Positions 24,862 through 32,090 of a stretch of 64,000 nucleotides of DNA are shown piece after piece. This DNA comes from JASGIT01 sp047601665 (GTDB lineage: Bacteria; Pseudomonadota; Gammaproteobacteria; Burkholderiales; Burkholderiaceae_C): assembly GCA_047601665.1 (NCBI GenBank), contig JASGIT010000001.1, forward strand, positions 1,054,001 through 1,118,000, read 5' to 3'. The notes under the pieces are model-generated. The model did not search any database, was not told where the DNA came from, and saw only the letters and a list, made by a program, of their open reading frames with translations. Each line of letters starts with the position of its first letter. Within the stretch, counting starts at the first letter, position 1. The position numbers were made by a program, and so were the translations under genes.

Positions 24862-24875
24862 AGAACGATCGTTCT
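24862..24875. promoter_or_regulatory. TetR-type operator upstream of the lipase-like gene
   Basis: AGAACGATCGTTCT is a perfect 14-base palindrome 19 bases before the start codon, next to TATTTATAG, a likely -10 region on the minus strand. GAACGATCGTTC is a common TetR-family operator shape. No tetR gene is in the window, so the repressor would act from elsewhere. Confidence 0.65.
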
Positions 24876-24946
24876 TTTTTGATCACATGATGTTACCCAC
24901 TGCCACCTTTGCGACAAGACCGGGAAAGCCCCAATGGCTGTGAGCG

Positions 24947-26338
24947 TCAATCGCGGGCCGTCCAGTCGATCAGCGCGTCCAGCGCGGGCCGCGCCGCGGC
25001 GGCATTGGCGTGGTTGATGATGGCCACCAGCACCCAGCGGTGGCCACCAGCCCCGTCCACGTACCCGGCGATGGCGGCCACGTCACGCAGGCTGCCGGTC
25101 TTGAGGTGCGCCGTGGCGCGGCTCTGGCTGCGGTGCAGCGTGCCGTCCAGGCCCGCGATGGGCAGCGAGGCCAGCAGCTCCGGCATGACGGGCGAGGCCC
25201 AGGCCGCCTGCAACATGCGCGCCAGCGCCTGGGCGCTGATGCGTTCGCTGCGGCTGAGCCCCGCGCCGTTGTCCAGCACGGGGGCGTCGTCGCCCACTCG
25301 GCGCTGCCACCACTGGCGCAGCGCCGCGCGCGCGGCGTCGAAGCTGCCCGCGCCATTCTTTTGCAGGCCCAGGGTCAGGAAGATCTGCTGCGCCATCACG
25401 TTGTTGCTGAATTTGTTGACGCTGCGCACCACTTCGCCCAGGGGCAGCGAAGGCTGGCTGAACACCGGCTGCAGCTCCGCGGGCACGCGCCCGTCGCGCA
25501 CCTGGCCCGACAGGCGCCCGCCCAAGGCGCGCCACATGCCCTCCACGGCGCGCGCGGCAAAGCGCTGCGCATCCACCGGGGCCATGCTCCACGGGCGTTC
25601 GCCGCAGGCGGCCGGGTACACGCCCTGGAAGGCGATGCGCGCACCCTCCAGTTCGGCGCGCAGGCCCGCGCGCCAGTCGCCGCAGGCCGTGCCGGCGGCG
25701 GCCAGGGGCACGGTGGGCTGGAGCGACATGCCCGCCAGCGGCGGGTCGTAGGCCACGCGCGCCAGGCCCGCCGCCGCATCGGGCACGAAAGTCAGCGTGA
25801 GGGCCTGGTAGTTGATGAGCAGCGCGTCGGGCGCGGCGTTGTAGGCGCGCAGCGGCTCGCCGTCGAACAGCCCGGGGTCGTGCTCGGGCAGCTGGAACGC
25901 GCTGTGGTCGAGCACGATGTCGCCCGCGATGGCCTGCACGCCCTGCGCCTGCAGGCGGCGCAGCAGCAGCCACAGCCGCTCCATCACCAGCTGCGGGTCG
26001 CCCTGCCCCTGGATGTAGGCGTTGCCGTGCAGCGTGCCGCCCTGCACGCTGCCTTCCAGGTACACCGGCGTGTTCCAGGTGAAGGCGGGGCCGAGCTGGT
26101 CGAGCGCGGCATAGGTGGTCACCAGCTTCATCACCGAGGCGGGGTTGACCGGCGCCTGGGCCTGCCACGCCAGGCGCGGGGCCTTGCGAGGCGCTTCGGC
26201 ATCGGCCACGACGACCGACAGGGCCTCGCGCGGCACCTGGGCGCGCGCCAGGGCGGATTCGACTTCGGGGGGCAGTGTGATGGCCTGGGCGGCCATGCCC
26301 AGCGCCAGCGCGCAAATAGCAATGCAATGACGGAACAT
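24947..26338 (-). CDS. dacB: D-alanyl-D-alanine carboxypeptidase/endopeptidase (PBP4, DacB)
   Basis: The 463-residue penicillin-binding protein of family S13 has a signal peptide (residues 1-19). The three active-site motifs are present: SVMK at 68-71, SNN in KFSNNVMAQQ, and KTG in LKTGSL. It trims cross-links and stem peptides of peptidoglycan in the periplasm. The start at 26338 (MFRHCIA) gives a proper signal peptide; the open frame upstream is antisense to tsaB. It is divergent from tsaB. Confidence 0.95.
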   Translation of the reverse strand: MFRHCIAICALALGMAAQAITLPPEVESALARAQVPREALSVVVADAEAPRKAPRLAWQAQAPVNPASVMKLVTTYAALDQLGPAFTWNTPVYLEGSVQGGTLHGNAYIQGQGDPQLVMERLWLLLRRLQAQGVQAIAGDIVLDHSAFQLPEHDPGLFDGEPLRAYNAAPDALLINYQALTLTFVPDAAAGLARVAYDPPLAGMSLQPTVPLAAAGTACGDWRAGLRAELEGARIAFQGVYPAACGERPWSMAPVDAQRFAARAVEGMWRALGGRLSGQVRDGRVPAELQPVFSQPSLPLGEVVRSVNKFSNNVMAQQIFLTLGLQKNGAGSFDAARAALRQWWQRRVGDDAPVLDNGAGLSRSERISAQALARMLQAAWASPVMPELLASLPIAGLDGTLHRSQSRATAHLKTGSLRDVAAIAGYVDGAGGHRWVLVAIINHANAAAARPALDALIDWTARD

Positions 26339-26365
26339 GCAGCCAAGGATAATCAACGGCTCACC

Positions 26366-27031
26366 ATGAATCTGCTTGCCTTCGATACCAGCACCGACCA
26401 ACTCTCCATTGCCGTGCAGCGCGGCGGCGAAAGCTGGACGCACGACGGCCCCGGCGGCGCGCAGGCCTCCGCCACGCTGATTCCCGCCATCCACGCGCTG
26501 CTGGGGCAGGCGGGGCTGGAGTTCACGGCGCTGGAGGCGATCGTTTTCGGGCGCGGGCCGGGCTCGTTCACCGGGCTGCGCACGGCCTGCTCCATTGCCC
26601 AGGGGCTGGCCTTCGGCGCGGGCGTGCCCGTGCTGCCCGTGGACACGCTGCTGGCCGTGGCCGAGGAAGCGCGCGCACGGCACGGCTGCACGCAGGTGCT
26701 CGCGGCGCTGGATGCGCGCATGGGCGAGGTCTACCACGCGCCCTACCGCTGGGCGGCGGACAGCTGGCACGGCGAAGGCGCATTCGGCCTGTGCGCCCCC
26801 GAGGTGCTGCGCGTGCCGCCGGGCCACACGCTGGCGGGCAATGCCCAGGCGGCCTATGGCGAACGGCTGGCGGCCCCCTCCGCCGTGCCGGCCCTGCCCA
26901 CCGCCGCCGCGCTGCTGCGCCTGGCCCCGGCGCTGATGCACCAGGCCGTGCCCGCCGCCGAGGCGCTGCCGCTGTACGTGCGCGACAAGGTGGCGCAGAC
27001 CACGGCGGAACGCGAAGCGGCCAAGCAATGA
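26366..27031 (+). CDS. tsaB: tRNA threonylcarbamoyladenosine biosynthesis protein TsaB
   Basis: The 221-residue ASKHA-fold protein starts MNLLAFDTSTDQLSIAV and has FGRGPGSFTGLRTACSIAQG. TsaB is the scaffold for TsaD in t6A synthesis. The start at 26366 gives the canonical N-terminus. The stop overlaps the rimI start by ATGA, a very common pairing. Confidence 0.96.
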   Translation: MNLLAFDTSTDQLSIAVQRGGESWTHDGPGGAQASATLIPAIHALLGQAGLEFTALEAIVFGRGPGSFTGLRTACSIAQGLAFGAGVPVLPVDTLLAVAEEARARHGCTQVLAALDARMGEVYHAPYRWAADSWHGEGAFGLCAPEVLRVPPGHTLAGNAQAAYGERLAAPSAVPALPTAAALLRLAPALMHQAVPAAEALPLYVRDKVAQTTAEREAAKQ

Positions 27032-27501
27032 GCGCCCTGCCCTCCCCCATCGAAGCGCGTTTCGAGCCGCTCACCCTGGCGCGGCTGGAGGCCGTGCTGA
27101 ACGTGGAGCAGCAGGCCTACAGCCACCCCTGGTCGCGCGGCAACTTCACCGACACGCTGGCCTCGGGATATACGGTGCAGCTGCTGCTGGCCGACGAGGA
27201 ACTGCTGGGCTACTTCGTCGCCATGCCGGGCGTGGAAGAGGCGCACCTGCTCAACCTCACCGTGGCCCCGCGCCACCAGCACCAGGGCTGGGCGCGCGTG
27301 CTGCTGGACGCCCTGGCGCTCTGGTCGCGCGGCCAGCGGGCGCAGTGGCTGTGGCTGGAGGTGCGCGAAAGCAACACCCGCGCGCGCCAGATTTACGAAG
27401 CCTACGGCTTCCGCCGCGTGGGCGAGCGCAAGCGCTACTACCCGGCGGCGGCGGGCGAGCGCGAGGATGCCGTCGTGATGAGTCTGAACCTATGGCCCTG
27501 A
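27028..27501 (+). CDS. rimI: Ribosomal protein S18-alanine N-acetyltransferase
   Basis: The 157-residue GNAT acetyltransferase has acetyl-CoA-binding LNLTVAPRHQHQGWARVLLD and the C-terminal ARQIYEAYGFRRVGERKRYY of RimI. It acetylates the N-terminus of S18 in E. coli. It overlaps tsaB by 4 bases and the next gene by 10, so the three form a tight operon. Confidence 0.95.
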   Translation: MSALPSPIEARFEPLTLARLEAVLNVEQQAYSHPWSRGNFTDTLASGYTVQLLLADEELLGYFVAMPGVEEAHLLNLTVAPRHQHQGWARVLLDALALWSRGQRAQWLWLEVRESNTRARQIYEAYGFRRVGERKRYYPAAAGEREDAVVMSLNLWP

Positions 27502-28148
27502 ACCTCGATGCGCGCCAGCGCGCCATGCTGCAAGAAATGGGCATCAGCACCATCTGGCTGCCTGCTGCCCCGCGTGCAGAGCCGACGGAACCGGCAGCAG
27601 TGGCGGCCGCCCCCGTGCCTGCACCCGCCGTGCAGGCCATGCAGGCCGTGCAAACGCCCGCACCGCCCGCCCAGCAGCCCCCTCCGGCACCCACGGCGCC
27701 CGCAAGCCCTGCCCTTGCCCGCCCGGCCTACCCCCAGGCCGAAAGCGACGGCCCGGTGTGGCTGGTGGTGGCCGATTGCGCCCAGCCCGACGACCCGTTC
27801 GCGGGCGATGCAGGCCGCCTGCTCGACAACATGCTGAGCGCGTTGCGGCTGCACCACAACCGGCGCGTGCTCATCGCGCCGCTGGTGAAAGACGCGGCGG
27901 GCGGCAGCATGGCGCACACGCTGGCACAAGCCCGGCCCGACATGGTGCTGGCCCTGGGCCTGCCCGCCGCGCGCGCCGTGCTGGGCAGCACCGAGCCGCT
28001 GGGCCGGCTGCGCGCCAGCCTCCAGGCCGTGGACGGCACGCCCGTGGCCGTGACCTACGACCCGGCCTACCTGCTGCGCGCCCCCCAGGCCAAGGCGGCG
28101 GCCTGGGCCGACCTGTGTCATGCGGCGGCCATTGTTGCAGTGCAATAA
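27492..28148 (+). CDS. Decayed family-4 uracil-DNA glycosylase-like protein without Fe-S cysteines
   Basis: The 218-residue protein starts MALNLDARQRAMLQEMGI, the usual start of family-4 UDG genes found after rimI in this group. Late motifs survive: GDAGRLLDNMLSALRL, MVLALGLPAARAVLGSTEPLGRLR and VTYDPAYLLRAPQAKAAAWADLC. The [4Fe-4S] cysteines (CxACPL type) and the catalytic GEAPG segment are missing, replaced by a Pro/Ala-rich stretch (residues ~25-85) and VVADCAQPDDPFAG. HPAY has become DPAY. It is unlikely to excise uracil. The frame is open, so it may have another role. Confidence 0.7.
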   Translation: MALNLDARQRAMLQEMGISTIWLPAAPRAEPTEPAAVAAAPVPAPAVQAMQAVQTPAPPAQQPPPAPTAPASPALARPAYPQAESDGPVWLVVADCAQPDDPFAGDAGRLLDNMLSALRLHHNRRVLIAPLVKDAAGGSMAHTLAQARPDMVLALGLPAARAVLGSTEPLGRLRASLQAVDGTPVAVTYDPAYLLRAPQAKAAAWADLCHAAAIVAVQ

Positions 28149-28177
28149 TCCGCGATTCCGATTCGACACGAGAAGCC

Positions 28178-29164
28178 ATGCTCAACATCTTCACGCTCGC
28201 CAATGGCCGCCTGGTTCAGGAAGAAATCGAATCGCTGGAGGAACTGACGCGCTTCCAGCCCATCTGGGTGGACCTGGAGTCGCCCACCCTCGAGGAAAAG
28301 CGCTGGGTCAAGCAGCACTACGGCCTGTCGATTCCCGACGACGCGATGGACGAGGACATCGAGGAATCGGCCCGCTTCTACGAGGAAGACAACGGCGAAC
28401 TGCACATTCGCAGCGACTTCCTGGTGGACGACCACGAGCAGCCGCGCGCCGTGCGCGTGGCCTTCATCCTGAACCTGGTGAATGACGAGCTCAAGAGCAA
28501 GGGCGTGCTGTTCTCCATCCACGACGAGGACGTGCCCGTGTTCCGCCTGCTGCGCCTGCGCGCGCGCCGGGCTCCGGGCCTGATCACCGATGCGCGCGAG
28601 GTGCTGCTCAAGCTCTTCGACGCCGACGCCGAATACTCCGCCGACGCGCTCGAAGGCATCTACGACGACCTCGAAAAAGCCAGCAAGATGGTGCTCTCGG
28701 GCGACGTGACCGACGCCCGCGCGGGCGAGGTGCTGGCCGCCATCGCGCGGCAGGAAGACCTGAACGGGCGCATCCGCCGCGACGTGATGGACACGCGCCG
28801 CGCCGTGAGCTTCATGATGCGCAGCAAGATGCTGAACGCCGAGCAGTTCGAGGAGGCGCGCCAGATCCTGCGCGACCTCGATTCGCTGGACAGCCACACG
28901 GCCTTCCTGTTCGACAAGATCAACTTCCTGATGGACGCCACGGTGGGCTTCATCAACATCAACCAGAACAAGATCATCAAGATCTTCTCGGTGGCCAGCG
29001 TGGCGCTGCTGCCGCCCACGCTGATCGCGAGCATCTACGGCATGAACTTCAAGATCATGCCGGAGCTGGAATGGCAGTACGGCTACGTGTACGTGCTGCT
29101 GCTGATGGTGGCCAGCGCCGTGGTGCCCATGCTGTACTTCCGCAAGCGCGGGTGGCTCCAGTAG
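28178..29164 (+). CDS. corA: CorA-type magnesium/cobalt transport protein
   Basis: The 328-residue protein has a large acidic cytoplasmic domain and two C-terminal membrane helices. The selectivity motif YGMNF is present (IASIYGMNFKIMPE), as is the helix before it (IKIFSVASVALLPPTLIA). CorA forms pentameric channels for Mg2+ and sometimes Co2+ or Ni2+. The ATG at 28178 is 29 bases after the preceding gene. A palindromic repeat follows the stop. Confidence 0.95.
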   Translation: MLNIFTLANGRLVQEEIESLEELTRFQPIWVDLESPTLEEKRWVKQHYGLSIPDDAMDEDIEESARFYEEDNGELHIRSDFLVDDHEQPRAVRVAFILNLVNDELKSKGVLFSIHDEDVPVFRLLRLRARRAPGLITDAREVLLKLFDADAEYSADALEGIYDDLEKASKMVLSGDVTDARAGEVLAAIARQEDLNGRIRRDVMDTRRAVSFMMRSKMLNAEQFEEARQILRDLDSLDSHTAFLFDKINFLMDATVGFININQNKIIKIFSVASVALLPPTLIASIYGMNFKIMPELEWQYGYVYVLLLMVASAVVPMLYFRKRGWLQ

Positions 29165-29168
29165 TTTG

Positions 29169-29222
29169 AAGCCAAATCGGCCTCCAGCGCTTGCTGGTCA
29201 AGCGCTGGCAGCTATCAAAACC
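29169..29222. repeat. Copy of the AGCGCTTG/GCTAT repeat after corA
   Basis: AGCCAAATCGGCCTCCAGCG, CAAGCGCTGGCAGCTATC and CATA form a well preserved element. The inner arms CCAGCGCTTG (29184-29193) and CAAGCGCTGG (29199-29208) pair perfectly across a 5-base loop. I used this copy as the reference for comparing the others. Confidence 0.85.
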
Positions 29223-29265
29223 ATAACACCTCGGCGCTGCCGGGGCAGGCGCTAGACTCTCAGGC

Positions 29266-29279
29266 GTTACGACATCACG
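29266..29279. promoter_or_regulatory. Possible Zur site upstream of the zur-like gene
   Basis: GTTACGACATCACG lies 9 bases before the start codon. It matches GTTATAACATCACG at 32049-32062, in the promoter of the CobN/TonB-receptor cluster, at 12 of 14 positions. Shared sequence so close to a Fur-family gene suggests autoregulation. Confidence 0.5.
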
Positions 29280-29288
29280 CACGCAGCC

Positions 29289-29705
29289 ATGCCGTCCTCC
29301 GCCAAGCCGCCTCCTCCGGAACTGACCCGGCACCAGTCCCTCGTGCTCGACGCGCTCGCGCGCGAGGAAAGCCCTGCGAGCGCCTACGCGCTGCTCGACC
29401 ACCTGCGCGGCGAGGGGCTGCGGGCGCCGCAGCAGGTGTACCGCGCGCTGGACAAGCTGATCGAGTACGGCCTCGTGCACCGGGTGGAGACCCTGAACTC
29501 GTTCGTCGCCTGCGCCCACCCGCACGAGCACCAGCATGGCCTGGTCGTCTTCGCCATCTGCGACCAGTGCGGCCATGTGGACGAGTTCCCGGACCCGGCG
29601 GTCGAGCGGCGCCTCAAGGGCTGGGCCAAGGACCATGCCTTCCGCATGGGCACGGCCAGCGTCGAGATGCACGGCACCTGCGGCCGCTGCGCACCCGGGG
29701 CCTAG
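29289..29705 (+). CDS. zur: Fur-family regulator, probable zinc uptake regulator Zur
   Basis: The 138-residue protein has a winged helix (SAYALLDHLRGEGLRAPQQV) and a metal-binding domain with HPHEHQHG, CDQCGHVDEF and a C-terminal CGRC. The two CxxC pairs form the structural zinc site. It differs from the Fur at 14523 and resembles Zur: short HEHQHG region and CDQCGHV. It lies next to, and converges on, a TonB-receptor gene whose promoter carries a GTTATAAC palindrome. Zur represses zinc-uptake genes when zinc is sufficient. Confidence 0.85.
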   Translation: MPSSAKPPPPELTRHQSLVLDALAREESPASAYALLDHLRGEGLRAPQQVYRALDKLIEYGLVHRVETLNSFVACAHPHEHQHGLVVFAICDQCGHVDEFPDPAVERRLKGWAKDHAFRMGTASVEMHGTCGRCAPGA

Positions 29706-29732
29706 CCGCGCGACAGTGCGCGCGGAGCCGCC

Positions 29733-32012
29733 TCAGAAATCCACCCGCAGGCTGACCGACGCGGTGCGTCCCGGCGCGGTGTAGGAGGCCAGTTGCGCAT
29801 CGTTGCCGGTGAGGCCGCTCACCGCAGACCAGTCGAAATACTGGCGGTTGAACAGGTTGTAGACGGCCAGGTTCAGCGTGGCCTGTTTGCCGATCCGCCA
29901 GTAGGCGCTCAGGTCCACGGTGGCGTAGCCGGCGGTCTTGAGCGGCACGGGCGCCGTGGAGCCGGTCTGCGCCAGCGCTTCGTTCACGCGCCGCTTGCCC
30001 GTGACGAAGTTGCCCTGGAGCTGCCCGCCGAAGCGGCCCGCGCGCTCATCCCAGCGCAGCCCGGCCACCAGCCGCGGGGGCTGGACGCTGTTGAGCGGCT
30101 GGCCGGCCGTCTTGTCGTTGCCCACCGACCACTGCATGGCCCCGATCAGGCGCCAGCGGTCCGCCGCATGGAACCAATGGCCGATCGGCATCTGCCCCTT
30201 GGCCTCGATGCCGTAGATCTCGACCTCGCCGATGTTGCGCGACTGGAAGCGCCGGATGGCGCGCGCATCGCCGCTCTGCCCCGGCGGGATGTAGGCGATC
30301 ATCTGCGTGTCGATGAAGTCGGTGTAGCGGTTGTAGAAGGCCGCCAGTTCATACGAGCCGAGCTCCGATTCGCCGCGCAGGCCCCACTCCACGCCCCGGC
30401 TGCGTTCCGGCTTCAGGTTCGGGTTGGGCACGAAATCATGGATGAAGGTGGCCACCGGGGTCTGCCCGACCCGGTTGAGCTGCTCCGGCGTGGGCATACG
30501 AAAGCCGGTCACGAGGTTGGCATAGACGACCTGGCGCGGCTGCCACTCGTAGCTCAGCCCCAGGCGCGGCGTCCACGCATTCCTGGACAAATCCGTCGGC
30601 GCGACGCCCGCCACGTTGCCGTTGGCGAACAGCGCATCCGGCTTCGGCGCAATCCGGTAGGTGTCGAAGCGCAGGCTGGGGGTCAGCCGCAGCCGGCCGT
30701 CGCCGAAGGCCATCTCGTCCTGCACGAACAGGCCAAGGTTGCGCACGTCGGTTTCGGGCGCGGTGCGGCGCGGGTAGACCTGGCCATCGACGACATTCGT
30801 GGCCCCGCCGCCCGTGGCGGTGCGCTGCAGCGCGTCGTTGTAGAGGCTGACCGACTTGGACACCACGTCCATGCCCGCGACCCAGCGGTGCGTCACGCCG
30901 CCGGCCTGGGCCTGCCCGTCGAACTGCAGGCTGCCCGACCACTGCGGCTCGCGGTAGGACAGGAGCCCGTCGCGCAGCAGCGCCGGGGCCGCGCCGGGCG
31001 GCTTGCGCGCCTCGTAGGTGCGCTCCCGGGTGCTGCTGGTCTGGTAGTCGATCTGCGCCGAGAAATGGTCGAACCACGCGCCGCCCGGAGCGTAGCGGTA
31101 CGCCAGCCCCAGCCGGTCGCGCTTGCCGAAGTCGTCCGCCAGGCTGCTGGTGATGCGCGAGCCCCCGGCGATGGGGCCGAGCAGGGACTGCTGGTCGGTG
31201 GCGATGGACTGTTCGTAGTGCTCGCCGGTCAGCGTCAATGACTGGCGCGCGTCGATGTCCAGCACCGACTTGAACAGCAGGTTGCGCATCTGCGTGTCCT
31301 GGGGATTGGGGTGCAGCGCGCTGTCGGGGTGGTTCTTCAGCACGTGGCCGTCGCGTGCCGTGAGCGACAGCAGGTTTTGCGTGGCACCCGCGCGGAACGC
31401 CAGGTTGGCATGGCCCCAGCGGGCATTGTCCCGGCCGTCGTAGCCGGTGGAGACCGAGCCCGCAAAGCGCCTCGAAGCATCCAAGAAGTCCTGGGGCGAC
31501 AGGGTGCGGAACAGCACCACGCCCGCCAGCGCGTCGCTGCCGTAGAGGCTGGAGGCCGGCCCCTTGAGCACCTCGATGCGGCTCAGCGACAGCGGGTCCA
31601 CGCGCAGCTGGCCGGTGTTGCCGCCCGCCGCGCCGTAGCCGCCCGGCAGGCGCACGCCGTCGAGGAGCAGGCCCAGGCGCCGCGCGCCGATGCCGCGCAC
31701 CTCGATGCCGGCCTCGCCGCCGCGCCCGCGGGCCTCGCGGTTGACCGCGATGCCGGGCTCGTAGCGGAACATCTCGCCGAAGTCCGTCACCAGGTTCTCG
31801 CGCAATTGCTCCTCCCCGATCACGGACACCGTGGCCGGCGTGGTCAGCGCCGCCGTGGGGCGCCGCGTCGCGGTGATGACCACCGGGGACAGCGCGCCCC
31901 CTTCACCGGCCTGGGCCTGCGCCGGCGCATTCACGGGCGCCTCCTGCGCCCACGCCGCCGTTGCCGCCCATACCCCCCAGATGGCTGCGTGCAGCCGCGT
32001 CCAACGAAACAT
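29733..32012 (-). CDS. TonB-dependent outer membrane receptor
   Basis: The 759-residue protein has a signal peptide (cleavage after AAWA, near residue 22), a TonB-box-like SPVVITATRRP, a plug domain (VSVIGEEQLRENLVTDFGEM, IEVRGIGARRLGLLLDGVRL) and a 22-strand barrel ending in VSLRVDF. The plug resembles haem, cobalamin or siderophore receptors. The divergent CobN-like operon and the shared promoter palindrome point to a metal complex, most likely zinc, as substrate. The ATG at 32012 has AGAGGTG upstream. Its ligand cannot be read from sequence. Confidence 0.93.
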   Translation of the reverse strand: MFRWTRLHAAIWGVWAATAAWAQEAPVNAPAQAQAGEGGALSPVVITATRRPTAALTTPATVSVIGEEQLRENLVTDFGEMFRYEPGIAVNREARGRGGEAGIEVRGIGARRLGLLLDGVRLPGGYGAAGGNTGQLRVDPLSLSRIEVLKGPASSLYGSDALAGVVLFRTLSPQDFLDASRRFAGSVSTGYDGRDNARWGHANLAFRAGATQNLLSLTARDGHVLKNHPDSALHPNPQDTQMRNLLFKSVLDIDARQSLTLTGEHYEQSIATDQQSLLGPIAGGSRITSSLADDFGKRDRLGLAYRYAPGGAWFDHFSAQIDYQTSSTRERTYEARKPPGAAPALLRDGLLSYREPQWSGSLQFDGQAQAGGVTHRWVAGMDVVSKSVSLYNDALQRTATGGGATNVVDGQVYPRRTAPETDVRNLGLFVQDEMAFGDGRLRLTPSLRFDTYRIAPKPDALFANGNVAGVAPTDLSRNAWTPRLGLSYEWQPRQVVYANLVTGFRMPTPEQLNRVGQTPVATFIHDFVPNPNLKPERSRGVEWGLRGESELGSYELAAFYNRYTDFIDTQMIAYIPPGQSGDARAIRRFQSRNIGEVEIYGIEAKGQMPIGHWFHAADRWRLIGAMQWSVGNDKTAGQPLNSVQPPRLVAGLRWDERAGRFGGQLQGNFVTGKRRVNEALAQTGSTAPVPLKTAGYATVDLSAYWRIGKQATLNLAVYNLFNRQYFDWSAVSGLTGNDAQLASYTAPGRTASVSLRVDF

Positions 32013-32046
32013 GACACCTCTTTCTTTGCGATTCGATAAATTTCCA

Positions 32047-32058
32047 ATGTTATAACAT
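32047..32058. promoter_or_regulatory. Probable Zur box in the divergent receptor/cobN-like promoter
   Basis: ATGTTATAACAT is a perfect 12-base palindrome 34 bases from the receptor start and 32 bases from the cobN-like start. The GTTATAAC core fits the known Zur-box pattern (GTTAT...ATAAC). The gap between the genes is only 78 bases, too short for a cobalamin riboswitch, which is the usual control of B12-linked cobN genes. Confidence 0.65.
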
Positions 32059-32090
32059 CACGTTTACATGAATGAGGAGCGGTACAGACG

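Noticed and set aside
32013..32090. Cobalamin riboswitch in front of the cobN-like or receptor gene
   Set aside because: Only 78 bases separate the two starts. Cobalamin riboswitches need about 200 bases, and no such element is visible; the Zur-like palindrome explains the region better.
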